DNA of 64,000 nucleotides from Limnomonas spitsbergensis (Eukaryota > Chlorophyta > Chlorophyceae > Chlamydomonadales): NCBI GenBank assembly GCA_037349105.1, contig JAYJMM010000120.1, forward strand, positions 2,749,001 to 2,813,000, read 5' to 3'. Within the stretch, counting starts at the first letter, position 1, and every line of letters starts with the position of its first letter. Below the pieces are notes generated by a model. The model was not told the origin of the DNA and searched no databases. It worked only from the letters and a program-made list of their open reading frames with translations. This document shows, piece after piece, positions 45,152-56,000 of the stretch. The translations under genes were made by a program, and so were the position numbers.

Positions 45152-45214
45152 TGTCGCGGCACAGGGGTGCACCCTAAGGAATGGGTGCACCAAGCAAAAA
45201 GAACACAAGACATT
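45152..45214 (-). repeat. Repeat B1 (63 bp), inner copy
   Basis: Exact copy of B2. A 2-bp spacer (GC) separates it from the start of A2, so the minus strand reads ...GCGACA-GC-TGTCACG..., the element's two outer ends placed tail to head. Confidence 0.95.
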
Positions 45215-45229
45215 CCCCCCCCAGATCGA
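45215..45229 (-). promoter_or_regulatory. Polypurine tract
   Basis: On the minus strand GATCTGGGGGGGG lies directly before AATGTC at the edge of B1. This is the expected position and composition of a plus-strand primer in retroelements. Similar tracts are at 45,689-45,698 and 45,885-45,891. Confidence 0.6.
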
Positions 45230-45990
45230 AAAACACTGGAGGCGGTAATGAACAAGTACGACAGCGTTTTAGGAACTGCGTCATGTTATAAGACTTCCCA
45301 CCCCTGGGTCCTTGCCCAGAGTCCATGGGGCACAAGTATCGGTAGGAAAAATAACCTTCGATATAATGTGTACGTTAGCTGTGGCTTTTACGCATTACCG
45401 TAACTCGCCACATTCGCTGTAAGGGACCCTCTTCAAGCTGAAGAGCCCAGTTCACGTCACCATCGGTACTGTTCACCTTCCCCCAGGGCCCAATCGACCC
45501 CAAGTCCAGAAGACTACATCAGCCCTGCTCTAGTGCAATCGGTTTCCCGATCCACACCATCTCAAACTTCCCGATCGCCTACCTAACACCTGATCGAGGA
45601 TGCCTATAGGCTCGCGCCAGACATATGAGAATGCCACCTCACGGTAGACACCTCCTAAACCCTAAAAGTGCGTATTATGCACAACAATCCCCCCCCCCAG
45701 ATATTGGAAACTGCACGCAATTTTGTTATTTTGTTTTGAATCAAATATCATCCTAAAATATACAGATTGAGCAAATAAATCATAGTTTATCATCGTGAGA
45801 CACATATTGTCGTACTTCCAGTTCCATCTTCGGCCCTAAATTCCGAGCACCAGTGAATTCAAAGCTCTATCCTAATTCCCAGCTCCCCCCCAGATCCAGT
45901 GAAAATCCAGCTCAGATACATCGCCAATTGTTAGAGTTGATGAAGGGGACGCAGCTATATTCTGGCGCTAGAGAGCAGCGCAGTATTGGC
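45230..45990. other. Retroelement 3' non-coding region
   Basis: No protein is recognised. It has two further C runs followed by CAGAT (45,689 and 45,885). The frame at plus 45,853-46,161 is a shadow of the minus-strand ORF. Confidence 0.6.
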
Positions 45991-47520
45991 TTAACGGGTG
46001 AACGTGTGCATCGGTGGGATCATCCGGGCCCGGATAGCCGCTGTTGCAAATACGAGGATCCACACCTTGTTGCTGCAACAGCCGTGAATGGATCGGTTAG
46101 CTCCCAGACCTGCTGTGAAGCTGACAGACTGCAAAATGACCAGCCGCCTTTCTCTCCGTAGTTGGGACAGCCACTCAAACCTTGCTGGATGACACGTAAG
46201 GAAATCTTGGGAGACTAAGCAGCAGGCCACGTGGCGCGTGTACTTGACCGCGAGAGCGCAGGAGATGTCAGCGTATTCAGCAGGAGGGTTTGATATAAGG
46301 ACATGCAGGCCATGCTGTCGTAGCAGAAACTCGTAGGTGGAGGGTTGCAGTGGGTCAGTACAGTAGTCTGCAGGGACGTTGACACCGATGCCCGAGTTGG
46401 TGAGAACGTGGAGGGATCGAGGGTAAGGGTAAAGCTGGTTGTCCTGCAGAAGCCCGGTGGCTTGCCCATCATCCTTGAACAGCAAAAGAATGCTGGGGGA
46501 CAGGGATAGGTCAAGGCAGTCCAGAAGGGTGTTGCAGTCGCTGTCTTCAATGGTGAGAGGTGAGGGAGGGTAGAGTTGGTACGACCATCCTCCCGGCATC
46601 CTGTTGCCCAAGTAGACCGCAGCCTCATTGCGCTCCCGCCACACTCCAGGCATCAGAGACTTCAAGGCATCCACCGCATCTCCACGGACACCCCAGTTGA
46701 TGAAATCTGGGGGCACCCAAGGATGAGTGACATGGCTCTCGAACCTTTTATTGGGGACGCGAATTCTCACGGATGCACGGGTAGGGCGCTGATCATCAGG
46801 TTGCACCTCCTCAGCGATTTCCCCTTTGCTGACAACTGCGGCGGCTAGCTGCTCCCGCATTGCCATGCGGTCAGCCCTTCCGCCTCCGGCACCGCCATTA
46901 GCGGTCCGGACCACCTCACCGCTTCCGGCACCGCCCGAGGCGGTCCCGGCAAGCTCAACCGCGTCCTCTTCCCCGTCTTCAGCGGGTCCTTCTTCTTCAT
47001 CCATATCAGGGCCACCGCCATTGGCGGCTCCCATCACCCTTCCTGCCTTCTTTTGCTTAGCAGGCCGCAGCTGGTAACCCGTCACGACGGCCACTGGTTC
47101 CTCTAGTTCCGCCGCAACATCACGTCGTGCAGCACCAGGAGCGTCAGCTCCAGCAGTCCTGCATTGCTCACAAATCCAGTAACCAGCAGGGACAGTAGTA
47201 AGCCGTGGTATCAAACAGTACGTGTGAATGCCTCGACCACAACTTCCACACAGAATCATTTTCTTAGCATTATCAGGCAACAGACATCTCTGGCAAGGGA
47301 AGTCTGGTGCTGGCTTTTGCCATCTTTTGGATGGGGGTAAGAGTCCCTCTATGGGCAGGTGACATGGTGCGCAGTTAATAGCGTTCTCGGCCACAGTCAC
47401 CCCATTGCGACCAACCAGGACAATAACACTTGGTCGTACATCAAATACTCGAAGCACGTAAGGTCTTGCAGTGGAGTGCAGCCGGTTCTCATCCCGCACA
47501 TACACAAACTGCCCCTCAGT
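45991..47520 (-). CDS. Pol C-terminus: integrase tail, PHD finger and methyltransferase-like domain
   Basis: Open from about 47,520 (first Met 47,505, 504 aa). Residues 1-55 are the integrase C-terminal beta region common in green-algal Ty3/gypsy elements (YVLRVFDVRPS, then NCAPCHLP). A PHD finger follows with all eight ligands in Cys4-His-Cys3 order: C71, C74, C86, C89, H94, C97, C112, C115, plus the conserved Trp-110. PHD fingers usually read histone H3 tails. An Ala/Gly/Glu-rich linker (about 120-240) leads to a C-terminal domain with HPWVPPDFINWG and LISNPPAEYADIS, where N406-P-P resembles motif IV of amino-methyltransferases; motif I is not clear. It continues the integrase ORF after a frame change at 47,520-47,530. 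No stop interrupts it, which suggests selection until recently. Confidence 0.87.
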   Translation of the reverse strand, partial: TEGQFVYVRDENRLHSTARPYVLRVFDVRPSVIVLVGRNGVTVAENAINCAPCHLPIEGLLPPSKRWQKPAPDFPCQRCLLPDNAKKMILCGSCGRGIHTYCLIPRLTTVPAGYWICEQCRTAGADAPGAARRDVAAELEEPVAVVTGYQLRPAKQKKAGRVMGAANGGGPDMDEEEGPAEDGEEDAVELAGTASGGAGSGEVVRTANGGAGGGRADRMAMREQLAAAVVSKGEIAEEVQPDDQRPTRASVRIRVPNKRFESHVTHPWVPPDFINWGVRGDAVDALKSLMPGVWRERNEAAVYLGNRMPGGWSYQLYPPSPLTIEDSDCNTLLDCLDLSLSPSILLLFKDDGQATGLLQDNQLYPYPRSLHVLTNSGIGVNVPADYCTDPLQPSTYEFLLRQHGLHVLISNPPAEYADISCALAVKYTRHVACCLVSQDFLTCHPARFEWLSQLRRERRLVILQSVSFTAGLGANRSIHGCCSNKVWILVFATAAIRARMIPPMHTFTR

Positions 47521-47528
47521 ATACTTAG

Positions 47529-48459
47529 CTATTGATGGAAGGAACCACCACTACGGAGCCTTGCGTAACGCAGGGTATCTCGCTGTTGAGCCACCAGAAG
47601 ATTTTGGCCGACCATCACGCAGTTCTTGGCTAGCAATTCAGAACGGAACAGTACAAGTTCAGCAGCAGCATCCACATCCAGGTAATCCACTGCCTGATCC
47701 CCATTCAACCTTTCCATGATAGCGGGAGGGATGACTGGTTCACAGGAAAACAGCAGCTGGTAGGGACTCATCAAGGTGCTGGCATGCTTTGTGACTCGGT
47801 ACCCGAGTGCTATCCAGAGCACATACATGTCCCATTCTCGAGGCTCCCTTGAAACGTGCAAATGCCTTGATAATGCAGTTTTTACTGTCTTCACCAGCCT
47901 CTCCGCCTGCCCATTGGCTTGGGGATGGAAGGAACTGGTGACTCTATGATCAAACATGGCACGGACAAGCAGTGAGTCCATTTCACCTTAGTTGAAACCC
48001 ACCACCGTCTGTGACTACTTCAGCGCATGCCCCAAATCGTGCCAGTATGCCGTGCAGGAAATGGTAAGCTACTTCTTTAGATGATTTAGCGGTCATGGGA
48101 AATACCTCAACCCATTTAGAGTAGCTTTCTACAGCTACCATAACATAGGTGTGACCACGGTTAGAAGCCGTGTAAGGACCATCGGAAAGATCCAGATGCC
48201 ATCGGTACATTAGTCCTCTGATGGGTAGGGGATGCATAACAGGCTGCATAGCATTGAACGATACTTTAGTGTAATCACAGGCCTCGCAGCACTGGACCAC
48301 TCTCTTGCAGTCACTATATAATCCAACCCACCAGTGGGTCATTATGACAAGCCCCGTTGTGCGGCGCCTACCATAATGACCATTTTCCACATGCATTTTG
48401 TGCACGAGTGCCAGCCGGTCACCAGGGGGTGGTACCACCTTGGTTGTACAGCCTGGCAT
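47529..48459 (-). CDS. Ty3/gypsy-type integrase (H2C2 and DDE core), frameshifted
   Basis: This catalyses insertion of element DNA. The first ORF (48459-47983) has the zinc-binding HVENGHYG...CCEACDY region, then the RNase-H-fold core with the first Asp in RWHLDLSDG and the second in VVTDGGG. The second ORF (47981-47529) resumes in another frame with FHPQANGQAERLVKTVK, giving the catalytic Glu, and DTLRYARLRSGG. Between them, near 47,985, a stop (TAA or TGA, depending on frame) and a frame change break the reading. All three acidic residues remain. The break suggests a dead copy unless it is spliced or recoded. Confidence 0.92.
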
Positions 48460-48481
48460 TCATCGATATAGAGTACTCTTC

Positions 48482-48865
48482 TCAGCGGACCAGAGATAAA
48501 GCGCGCGCGGCTCGTCGTTGAAGACGCTTGCGTTCTGATACAGGGGTCAGCATGGGCAACATTGTGTCAGTGGTACGCCTCAAATATTGCATAGCATTAT
48601 TATCCAACCAAATATCTGCGAAGGAGCGAGACTCTTCCTCACGGGCATGCTCTATCAACTCAGCCGCTAAGGACTGAGCTGCATGTAAGATCAGGGAATC
48701 TCCAGCAGCAAACAAATGATTAAGCTGCTGAGATATCTGATCACCATTTCCCCCCAGCTCCAGTCCTGAAGTGGCAAAGGAATGTGGGAGAAAATTATTG
48801 AAGGCAGAAAAAAAAATCCTGCGAAGGCGGAACCGCTGCAAAGCGGACTGCGAGGCCAACAACAA
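48482..48865 (-). CDS. Pol segment linking methyltransferase and integrase
   Basis: Roughly the last 70 residues (ELIEHAREEESRSFADIWLD...) resemble the spacer found between RNase H and integrase in related algal elements, ending about 23 bp upstream of the integrase ORF in a different frame. The N-terminal part has no recognised domain. It overlaps the end of the methyltransferase ORF. Confidence 0.5.
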   Translation of the reverse strand: MLLASQSALQRFRLRRIFFSAFNNFLPHSFATSGLELGGNGDQISQQLNHLFAAGDSLILHAAQSLAAELIEHAREEESRSFADIWLDNNAMQYLRRTTDTMLPMLTPVSERKRLQRRAARALSLVR

Positions 48866-50007
48866 TCAGGTGACTGACAGCATTAGTATCAAAGGCTCCT
48901 CCTACGATCCTGTGACGCACAGAGAAGATAAGATCTTTTCCAGCAGTACAGTCAGCAGCATAACCCAGAGCACGTAGTTCACGCTCATGTATGGTGAGAG
49001 AGTGTCTAGTGACAACTCCTGTCTGATCTGTTTTCAAAACAAGTCCAGGTTCATATTCAGGGTTGGGACGGAACGCGTATGAGTCAAGTCTTGCAACCAT
49101 CGTAGAAAAAATCCGGAGGGGTTCATTCAAGGTGTTGGCTGGATGATATGGGTACCTGTTAACTTTGAAACAGGTACGGGGTTCTCTACCATGATCCAGT
49201 ATGTCAGTCAGACGCAATGTATCATCACGTACGAAGGACATCATCACCATCTGCAGAGAAGTGGGGGAACATATATTCTGCCAATAATTACGCAGGCGGT
49301 GGGCATAGCTGCCAACAACAACTGCGTCAATGCAAACTGGATGTCCCAGCCTCTTCGTAAGATCCTGGAACCCTTCTCGCATGGCCTGCGATTGGGCAAT
49401 AGCAAATTGTACAGCAACATTTTCAATGAAGGACATGGGTGGGCGTATACCCTGTTGCATGTGCTGGAGAGATCCAAGAACCTTAATAAGAGGGAAGAAA
49501 GTAGAACTCTTCTCTCCTTGCAGTCCCGTACGTTTCCCTGCAGAAGACAGGTCAGTGCACATACATCCTGCTGTTAGCATCCATTGGGTACCATCAAGGC
49601 ATCCAATGTCAATGAGATGTCTTTCATTAATCGTAGACATCCTGCGGCAGCCGGTTGAATGTGTTAGCAATAGCGTCATGGCTTAGAAGATTGGGATATT
49701 CCTCCATGAGTAACTTAAGTATGTGCTTAGCACAGGCCCTTGCACCATTATCAATGTCAGCATAGTAATAGTAATTGATGCGGATGCCATTTCTTAGCAT
49801 GCATTCTAATCCACCGCACATGCCACCAAAAAGCTCAATCAAGGAAACACCTTCTTGCACAGCAGTAAGAATGCTGGTTTGAGGAACATGTGTAGAATTT
49901 ATTGACTGAATCCCTTTTCCCACTGGATTGCCCTCCTGTGAATGCTCCTGCACCTGCAGTGAGGTATATAGTGAGAAGGGGGCAATTCCTGCAGATGCAG
50001 GCAGCAT
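48795..50007 (-). CDS. C5-cytosine DNA methyltransferase domain inside the retroelement
   Basis: Transfers methyl from S-adenosylmethionine to cytosine C5. ORF 50007-49627 carries motif I (SLIELFGGMCGGLECML) and an acidic YADID segment (motif II-like). ORF 49679-48795, in another frame, carries motif IV (GCMCTDLSSAGKRTGL; the catalytic Cys is C41 of this ORF, where bacterial enzymes have PCQ), motif VI (FIENV), motif VIII (YAHRLRNYW, Arg kept), a target-recognition region with TIHERELRALGY, and motif X (GGAFDTNAVSHL). Order and spacing fit a Dcm/DNMT catalytic domain. A single frame change at about 49,630-49,680 separates motif I from the rest. The upstream ORF 50533-49835 (232 aa) may be its N-terminal part but has no recognised domain. 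The strand and position between the repeats place it in the element. Confidence 0.86.
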
Positions 50008-50533
50008 TCTTCAACCTGCGAAGAAGCTGTTCATCTAAGGCTTTCTGTTTCTGAGACAGAGAGTCCATCTGCAGCACATGAATACGGGTGGAAAATGAAG
50101 CAATGCCATTAATCTCGAAATCAAAAGCAGCTGCAGTATCAAATGCATTGCAGCAGCTCATTTCATCCATGTCATCAGGATGCACGAGGGCAGTAGCTAA
50201 TGAATGAATCTGGTTTGTAACAGATGGACCGAACGTGGGGGAAGGCCAATTGGCACGGGTCCTAGGCAGTCCTGGCCACTCTGTCGGTAAAGGAAAGGAT
50301 ACTTCAGTATTTTCAGAAATCATTTGTAATCCAGGATCAGCTAGCTCCTTACCAGGAGCTAGATTAGGATCAATTGCAGGACCAAAGGGTTCCATGGCAA
50401 ATCCCCACGGGACTGCACTCTGGGGAGTCCTTGATAAACACACAGCCATGAGGGAATACGCTCGTTTAGAGCTATTAGCAGTCAGGTCAGTGTTTACACC
50501 TGATCCACAGAACGCAGAATTCAATATCTGCAT
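50008..50533 (-). CDS. Unrecognised ORF preceding the methyltransferase
   Basis: The ORF runs 50533-49835 in full; only the part upstream of the motif I frame is likely to be used. It contains acidic/neutral segments such as MDEMSCCNAFDTAAAFDFEI. No known domain was seen. It could be a linker or N-terminal domain of the methyltransferase protein. Confidence 0.4.
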
Positions 50534-51060
50534 TTAAGTGACTGCAATTTTAAAAGTTGCAGTTTATAACATGCAATTTTAAGATCTGCAGCATTAGCTC
50601 TGCATGTTTTAGGATCTGCAATTAGCAGGTCAGGTTTTGGAATTCATGACATCAGCATGTTGATCTGGATTTTCAAGATCTGCATTTAAGTGACTACAAT
50701 TTTAAGAGTTGCAGTTTATAACATGCAATTTTAAGATCTGCAGCATTAGCTCTGCATGTTTTAGGATCTGCATTTCTAGATCTGCAGACTGTACATCTGC
50801 TGTGAAGAGATTCTTTTTTAAGAGTTGCAGTTTGACTACTTCAAGATCTGTAACCCTAGATCTACAGGTTGTACATCTGCAGATGACGAGCTGCAAGCAG
50901 TCGATCTGCGTGTTTTAGGATGTACAGTTTCAGGATCTGCTGATTGCACAAATGCAGCAAAAGTGATATCAAGCTGAAACTGAAATCCCACTACTTGCGC
51001 TGTAAGAAATGCTGCAACATCTGGAATTGTGCACAATGGCAGTGCAAGGCATGCAATCAC
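50534..51060. repeat. A/T-rich AGATCTGCA-type repeats
   Basis: Two copies of an about 100-bp unit (50,525-50,620 and 50,680-50,775) share GCATTTAAGTGACTRCAATT and ATGCAATTTTAAGATCTGCA. More degenerate GATCTGCA units follow to about 50,940. They separate the Gag half from the methyltransferase half. Confidence 0.85.
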
Positions 51061-52900
51061 GATATTTAAATCAAGGGATGCCAGACAAAGGCTTGGTACT
51101 GAGCCTCTCGGGTGAAATGGGAGAGGTATAGATAAAACCTAGGACACACCCATCAGGGTTTTAGTGAGCTTAAGGGTGCACATAGAAAATCAACCAAGAC
51201 AGGCAGACTATCGTCTACGGGTTGAGTCAGTTAGGCCAACTGTTCGGGTTCATAGCCCCATCAGGTAAAGGGGTGATACGGACATGCACGCAGCAAAGGC
51301 AAGAGAAGACAAGCAGAAATGCTGTTCTCTAGGCTATGTTACCAGGCAGATGACGACTAGTAGATGTCCCTCCAGCGTCGCCCTTACGAGCGGCGCCAGC
51401 ACAAACACCCTTTTTGAAGTCATGGTCTTCATGTACATCAGTGACGACGCTAGCGGCAGCTCCAGCGGCAGCGCTGATGGTGGCGCTGGCCGCTTTTAGA
51501 AGTTGTTGCCACCGTAGGCAGCTGAAGCATTCGCGGCTCCGGCGGCGGCAGCTTTGGCCCTTGGGCCCTTCCACACGTGGCTGTCCAGATCCTGGTTGAA
51601 GTCCTCGTGGCCGGCTGCCTGGCGATTGGCTTTCCGCTGCTTCTTCACTACCGGACGTCGGGGCCTGATGCGTGCCGTTAGGCTGGTGCAAAGGCCCGTT
51701 CATCTGGCTCCTTCGGCTCCGCATCGCTGAGCGGTGGCTTGGGCTCCTTCATTTGAGGAAGGGCCTCGTCACCACCGGACCTCCGGGCCCCATGCATGCC
51801 CTGAGGCTGTTGCATTGGCCCTTCAGTCAAGCTCCTTCGGCCGGCCGGGTTTTCACCTCTGCCGTCGTTGGAGCCGGAGGCGCCGCCTGTTGCCTTACGC
51901 CTAATTAAAGACGCGACTTGACGGCGCCCATCTTGCATCCTGCCCGCAGCCGCTTGTCTTCTCCTGATTGGATGATTGGCGGCGGCTCTCTTGCTGCCGC
52001 ATGTTGGCTGTGATGGTGGCTCAGAGTGACGAAGTCCTTGAGGCCATCCATGGCATTTCCGCCAGCTTCAGCGGGAACCGCCTGTCATATGCAGCAGTTC
52101 AACACAAATTAAGCCACTATGCGGCTGAACTCATGACAGCCCATCTTCCCCCCCCCAACCCGAGGCAAACCCAGGGGTCGAAGGTTGAGAAGGGGCTGTC
52201 TAATTTCTGGGATAGAAAGCCAGGGGAATAAAAAAAAAAAAAATCCAATGAAGGCGCCTTATAGGCGAAAGCCAGCTGGCAGCTACGTGTTGCATGTGTG
52301 TACTGGCAGATGTGTACTGCAGAAATGTACATCAGACATATACAACAGATATGCACTACAGAAATGTACTGGTTAGCTTGAACAGCAGATGTGTGTTGCA
52401 TGAACAACATGTACGAGGTACAGCTGTTGTACTGCATGTGTAACATGTGTACCGTACGGTATGAATATCAATAGTGGCAACGTACAACATGCAAGTCCTG
52501 GCAGGCATGTACAGCAGTGTACTGCATGATTTGTACTGGCAGATGTGTACAACACAGCAATCAGGTGATGCACGATTGGATAGATGCATTCATGAAGCTC
52601 AGGTCGGAATCACGAAATTAAATTGCAATGAACCATTTTGTCCATTCAGGATTGGACCGAGTCCAAGGCGAAGCGTCCCTCAAGACAGCGAGGACCGAAC
52701 CCACATACCTTGAGGTGATTACAAGGCTTCCATCAAAACAAGTAGAGAACTTTTACCGGAGGTTTATGTTACTCTGGTCTGTCTTGGTCAGGCTGGCATG
52801 CCCGTCACGCTGACCCAGGCACCTTGGGTCGGGGCACATAATGGGGAAAGCTGCTTGCAATGGTCAGTCAGCATGGGCAAGGCAGTTACGTTAACGCGGC
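51061..52900. other. Uninterpreted segment between Gag and methyltransferase
   Basis: The reverse transcriptase would be expected here. 51,300-52,230 is GC-rich with an about 120-bp imperfect duplication (51,650-51,740 against 51,775-51,850) readable on the minus strand as GPMQQPQGMHG- and GPLHQPNGTHQ-like peptide in different frames. 52,270-52,560 holds degenerate TGTACTGCAGATGTGTA-type units. I see no reverse transcriptase, RNase H or protease motif on either strand. Confidence 0.65.
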
Positions 52901-53020
52901 CAGGACCCGGGATTCCCTTTAAAACCCATCTGGGAACCCCTTTTTTTTAGCAAACTCATCCCACAAATTCCCCAGTACTGCAGCCATAGCTTACAGCTGG
53001 TGGATACCGGGGACTCCCAG

Positions 53021-56000
53021 TCAGTGGTAATTTGACATGAAGCATCCTTGGGCCTCATGCTCAGGAGACTTGTCAGGGTCACCCGGTTCATTCCATCTAT
53101 CAGGGTACATGTACAGCTGTACACCGTGTACTTCCTCACGGCTGGCACCTTGGTACTCTGTGGCATTGGCTGAGAGACCTGGACCTCTGTAGGAAGCATC
53201 ATCTTTGTGCTCATAGTCCTCACCTCGTTCCTGCTGTTGGAACTTGACACCACTCTGCTCCTCTTCTACTGCACATGCAGCATAGTGGTTGTCCAGATTG
53301 AACTGCGCCTCTGCCTCTGGCTTGTAATCAGGCCCCAGAGACACGTAAGGCACAGCTCTTTGCAATTCACCTGGATCAGCCTTGGCTCTTGCCACTGCAG
53401 CAGTCGGCATAGGAGCACCGTCCACTGCAGCTTTGGCTGCAGCAGACTTTGGTCCCTTCTCTGCAGCTTCCATGGCCCTACCTCTGGCTTCTGAAGCAAG
53501 GAACGCAAGCAACTGGTCACACTTATCCAGGTAGTGATCACCGTGGCAGATCTGACAATTTTTAATTGCCAATGGTCTGCTGGAGGGGTAACCCGATCCT
53601 GTTGGTCGTTGCACATTGCTGTACCCACCTCCTCCTCTTCCTGCATGGTAAGGCCTGGATGATCCTGCGCCCGGGCCGCGTTGCGGGTGCATCGTGCTAG
53701 GGTAACCCTCTGCACCTGATCTCACCTCAGTGGCGTGACTCCGAGGTGTAGCATGCTGACCAGAGTTCTGGTTTCTTCTACCAGCATCTTTGCTACCCTC
53801 TGCAGCCAGGTCCTCATACCTGACACCCTTCCTGACCTGTGTTCTGACACGGTACTCATAGGCATTCTGCATGGCCTCGATGATCACACTAGCCTGGACG
53901 CTGAAGTTGTCATCTTCAACACCCAAAGCCTGAAGCTCCCTCTCACACACCTCCTGGAGGTATACTGAGACCCCTCGCATGATCACGTCAATGATGGACG
54001 TCCTCTCAATGGTCCCATTGTAGGCAATCTTGTTAGATCCCTGGAACGCTGAGTAAACCGAGAGACATCTGATGCCAAACTGCCTTGGGTTCTCACTGAC
54101 CAGCACTGTCCTATCAAGCTGGTTCTGCTTACCCATGATGCAGCCCTGGGTCCAGATGGCCATTTCGGCTGATGTTGCAACATTGAGGTAGCGCTTGGCC
54201 ACCATTAACAGAGCTTCAATGAAGCTGTAAGGCTCATCCTGTAATGGATAAGGCTCATACTCCCTTACTCCGGCTTCCTCAACCCCCATCAGGATCATCT
54301 TGTTCCTCCTCATATTCCCCATGATGGTCTGAGTGCCATCATGCACGAAGTCATTTCTGGTACTGCCGTCCCTTCCCTCTATGGCTCTCACCATGGGCGG
54401 CATTGCACTGGGGCACAGATATTCCAGCTCAGCAAAGTGCTTCTTGAGAAAAGCGACCCCTGCTGGCAGAATTGTGCTCATGATGATGCTCACATGGGCA
54501 GACACAGCATCGTGCAACCTGTGCACGTTATTCCCCCAGAACAACCTGAGTGACCGTTCCCAAATTCGGTGGGAGATGATGCTCTCAGTCGCTGAGAATT
54601 CAACAACTTTGGAGGAGTCAATCAACGTCTTCCCGTCCAACCGGACATCTGTGAGCCAATTTACTTGACCCGGCGTAGCAGTCTCGGAATCAGGACCCCC
54701 ACCAGGATCTCCTCCTACAGGAGGACCCCTGCCAGTAGCTGCTGATCCGTGAAGGACACCATGTCTTGACACCCAGCGGTGGGCTGGAGGCTGACCCCTA
54801 CCTGGAGGTGGTCCACCACCAGGCGGTTGATTGCTTCCTCCTGGCCTCTGGCTATCGCCAGTACCAGTTCCACCACATTGGAACTCACCCCGATCCTGCT
54901 GTCCATAGCGCACGTTCTGGTTCATACCCTGGCCTTGACCCTGATACTGAGATTGCCTCTGACCTTGGCCAGACTCTCTCACCGTGTGTTGAAACGAGGT
55001 ATGCACTCCTCCTCCTGAGGACGCAGCATGAAACCCATTCCATCCGGGATCCTGAGGTACATGTTGAGCAGGCCTGAACCTACTCTGATCCTCTTGGAAC
55101 GGCTCTTGCTGCCTACGTTCCTGGAACGCTACAGCGGCCGCACCTCTGGTAGCTGCCCTCATTGGCAGCGGCTCAGTGATCATCGCAACGTTTCGTGCTG
55201 CCTCCTCACCTTGCTGCCGGCGATCATGTTCCTGGAGTAGTCTATGGGCAAGAGCCTCCCTATCACGGGCTGCTCTCACCCTGAAGCTCTCCTGCACAGA
55301 ACCCTCCATACCTTGAACAGGGGTAGCGTTCCAGTTCGAGTGCTCTGTGCCCACTGCAGTATGGAATGACTGTGATGCAACAGGTCCCATGGAACGATTA
55401 CCTTCTGCTTGGGGGTCTCCGGCGGTAATGTCCTCACCAGTGCTTCCCCCAGACCCATCACCTTCCAGTTCTTCTGATACAGACGCCAGGCCTTGCATGC
55501 GAAGCACAGTGTCCTCGTACCGTCCAGCCAGTGGGTAGACATGTGCGTTGTTGTGCATGGGTCCAGCCGACCTTGACGGGACTTGGGGCGGTGGCGGAGG
55601 CGTTACACCCATTGTCGGCGACGCTGGGGAACGCGGAGGCGGAGGCGGAGGCCCTGACACGGTGTGTTTTGCGCCGTCAGGCTCTATCCTTCCATGTGCA
55701 CCCTGGACAGGTGCAGCAGTGGGAGGAGGAGCAGGGGCGACAGCAGCAACAGGCATGGACACTGGTGCATGCTGAGCCATAGGCTCGTGCACCGCGAAAG
55801 GCATTGAGGCATGCGCAACGGGAGCCCACCCCCCTGCAACGGGAGCCCACCCCCCTGATAGATTTGCAACATGAGATATTTCAGGTGCTCGCAGGGGCGC
55901 ATCTACTGACGTAGCAGACCCTGAGTGAGAACCACCCTCAATGGCAGTTCCGAAACTCTGTTCCGCTAGCCTAGTGGCTTGCTTAGACGGAGTCCCAGTG

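Noticed and set aside
51329..51938. Minus-strand frames as a protease/RT remnant
   Set aside because: Low-complexity Gly/Pro/Gln/Glu peptide with no RT or protease signature.
52997..53033. Aspartic-protease-like LVDTGDS on the plus strand
   Set aside because: Wrong strand relative to the retroelement genes, followed at once by a stop, and overlapping the Gag C-terminus; chance.
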